In this document: in pieces, positions 63,151 through 64,000 of the stretch
Layout: every line of letters starts with the position of its first letter
How positions within the stretch are numbered: position 1 is the first letter of the stretch
Assembly: GCF_003261175.1 (NCBI RefSeq)
Contig: NZ_QLNP01000064.1
Location: 62,001 to 126,000 of the forward strand
Direction: 5' to 3'
Length of the DNA stretch: 64,000 nt
From: Arthrobacter globiformis
GTDB taxonomy: Bacteria; Actinomycetota; Actinomycetes; Actinomycetales; Micrococcaceae
Program-made: the position numbers and the translations under genes
The notes under the pieces: model-generated
Seen by the model: only the letters and a program-made list of their open reading frames with translations
Told to the model about the DNA's origin: nothing
Databases searched by the model: none

Positions 63151-64000
63151 GCACCACCACGAGGATTCCGGTGCCGGCACCGACCACGGTTTCGACGGCG
63201 CGTTCGGTGATGAGCACTTGCGGGTCTGCCGGGGCCGCCAGCTGGGTCATTAGCAGGATGACCGGAGTGAACCAGACCATGGCCAGCCCGTAGTGCCGGG
63301 TCATGAACAGCTCTGTGCCGAACTGGAAGACGATCACCAGCAGCGCCAGCACCGCGGCCTCCGCTCCCGGGAAAAAATGCAGCGGAGCCCAAGGCCCCGG
63401 AAAAAGTACGACGGCGACCAGCACCAGCCCGAGGAACGTCCCCATCATCCTGTGGATGCCGCGGTGGACGCTGCTGGGCAGGTCCGCGCCGGCGAGCGGA
63501 ACCGCGGCGGCGGCCATCGCCCAGTGCGGGTGGCCGCTTCCGGTCAGGAGGCCAATGGTGCCGGCGGCCCCGACGGCCAGCACATAGCGGGCCGCGTGTG
63601 TTGCCGCGTGGCGCCGGAAAGTTCCGTTGAGGCGGACTGCCGGACGGACCGCGCCGGGCTGCCAGGCCCTGCCGCGGACCCAGCCGCCGAATCCCACCAG
63701 CAAGGAGAACGCCGCGGCGCCGCCGGCGATAAGCAGGGCAACATACCAGGGCACGGGGGTGGGAACGGATGCGCAGGCGCCCAGGGCGAGGATCCCGAAG
63801 AAAGGGCCGTTGGGCCGGAGCCGCACCTTATCAGAATAGACAGACCCCACGCCCGCCAGCAGGGCTTCGATGCCAACGAGCCACCAGGAGTGCAGGCCGT
63901 TGACCGACAGGACCACGCCCACGGTCACGCCGGACAGCAGGACCATTGCCGCCTGGAGCTGATGGGTGAGCCGGAGCTGGTGCGGCTCGGAACGGCCGTA
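63089..64000 (-). CDS. FUSC/aromatic acid exporter-like membrane protein (partial, 5' end off window)
   Basis: At least 303 codons, open to the right edge. About eight hydrophobic segments; the central SSVHRGIHRMMGTFLGLVLVAVVLFPGPW resembles the conserved R-x-x-GT-x-x-G block of FUSC/YccS proteins. A late second module (ITERAVETVVGAGTGILVVVLI) ends in a basic tail. Possible efflux or membrane-integrity role by family only. Confidence 0.7.
   Translation of the reverse strand, partial: YGRSEPHQLRLTHQLQAAMVLLSGVTVGVVLSVNGLHSWWLVGIEALLAGVGSVYSDKVRLRPNGPFFGILALGACASVPTPVPWYVALLIAGGAAAFSLLVGFGGWVRGRAWQPGAVRPAVRLNGTFRRHAATHAARYVLAVGAAGTIGLLTGSGHPHWAMAAAAVPLAGADLPSSVHRGIHRMMGTFLGLVLVAVVLFPGPWAPLHFFPGAEAAVLALLVIVFQFGTELFMTRHYGLAMVWFTPVILLMTQLAAPADPQVLITERAVETVVGAGTGILVVVLIRSRRNRRPAPAAGAAALP

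Overview
The window is chromosomal DNA from a high-GC actinobacterium, most likely an Arthrobacter-group member (Arthrobacter, Pseudarthrobacter or Paenarthrobacter). The clues are strongly G/C-ending codons, a copper amine oxidase very close to the A. globiformis phenylethylamine oxidase, a DUF222/HNH endonuclease gene, desferrioxamine-type siderophore genes, and actinobacterial PHO-box and iron-box-like promoter elements. It reads as ordinary chromosome rich in catabolic and transport operons. There is one IS element and no prophage, CRISPR array or plasmid functions.

Layout. 1-3.5 kb: a partial PLP-fold D-amino-acid lyase-like gene with a TetR regulator, divergent from a copper amine oxidase. 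3.5-10.3 kb: phosphate region, with PHO box-pstSCAB convergent on a Pit transporter and DUF47 protein. 11.5-13.2 kb: tRNA-Lys and hemA. 13.4-21.4 kb: a LacI regulator, a cysteine hydrolase, and a complete urease operon ureABCEFGD ending in a NiCoT nickel permease. 21.4-30 kb: a fructose/fructan module (fructokinase, sugar ABC transporter, LacI regulator, secreted GH32). Nearly identical GACAACGNTGTC operators sit at the transporter promoter, the regulator's own start codon and the GH32 promoter. 30.6-35.7 kb: MalQ and a secreted multidomain GH13 enzyme, convergent. 36-43 kb: a beta-propeller lactonase-like protein, a HemK-like methyltransferase with NAPY, a DUF222/HNH gene with a decayed partial copy beside it, stress-type small membrane proteins, an aldo/keto reductase and a CDP-alcohol phosphatidyltransferase. 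43.5-47.5 kb: an AKR-AKR-SDR operon divergent from an XRE regulator. 47.7-48.2 kb: a small protein and dodecin. 48.26-49.59 kb: an IS element that landed on the stop codon of a GntR/FCD regulator. 50.4-53.7 kb: the operon that regulator faces (DUF1537 kinase, 3-hydroxyacid dehydrogenase, class II aldolase), with a perfect 17-bp palindromic operator. 53.9-56.6 kb: an acyltransferase-3 protein, a GNAT protein and hypotheticals. 56.8-62.3 kb: desABCD siderophore biosynthesis. 62.3-64 kb: an SDR and a partial FUSC-like membrane protein.

How the genes work together. Several units are self-contained: nickel uptake feeds the urease; secreted GH32 hydrolyses fructan and the ABC importer plus PfkB kinase take up and phosphorylate the fructose, apparently all under one LacI repressor; MalQ and the secreted GH13 handle alpha-glucans; high-affinity Pst sits beside low-affinity Pit. 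The least described unit is the DUF1537 cluster, where a class II (FBA-type) aldolase takes the place usually held by an OtnC-type aldolase/decarboxylase. All functional calls come from reading motifs and context; no database search was run.
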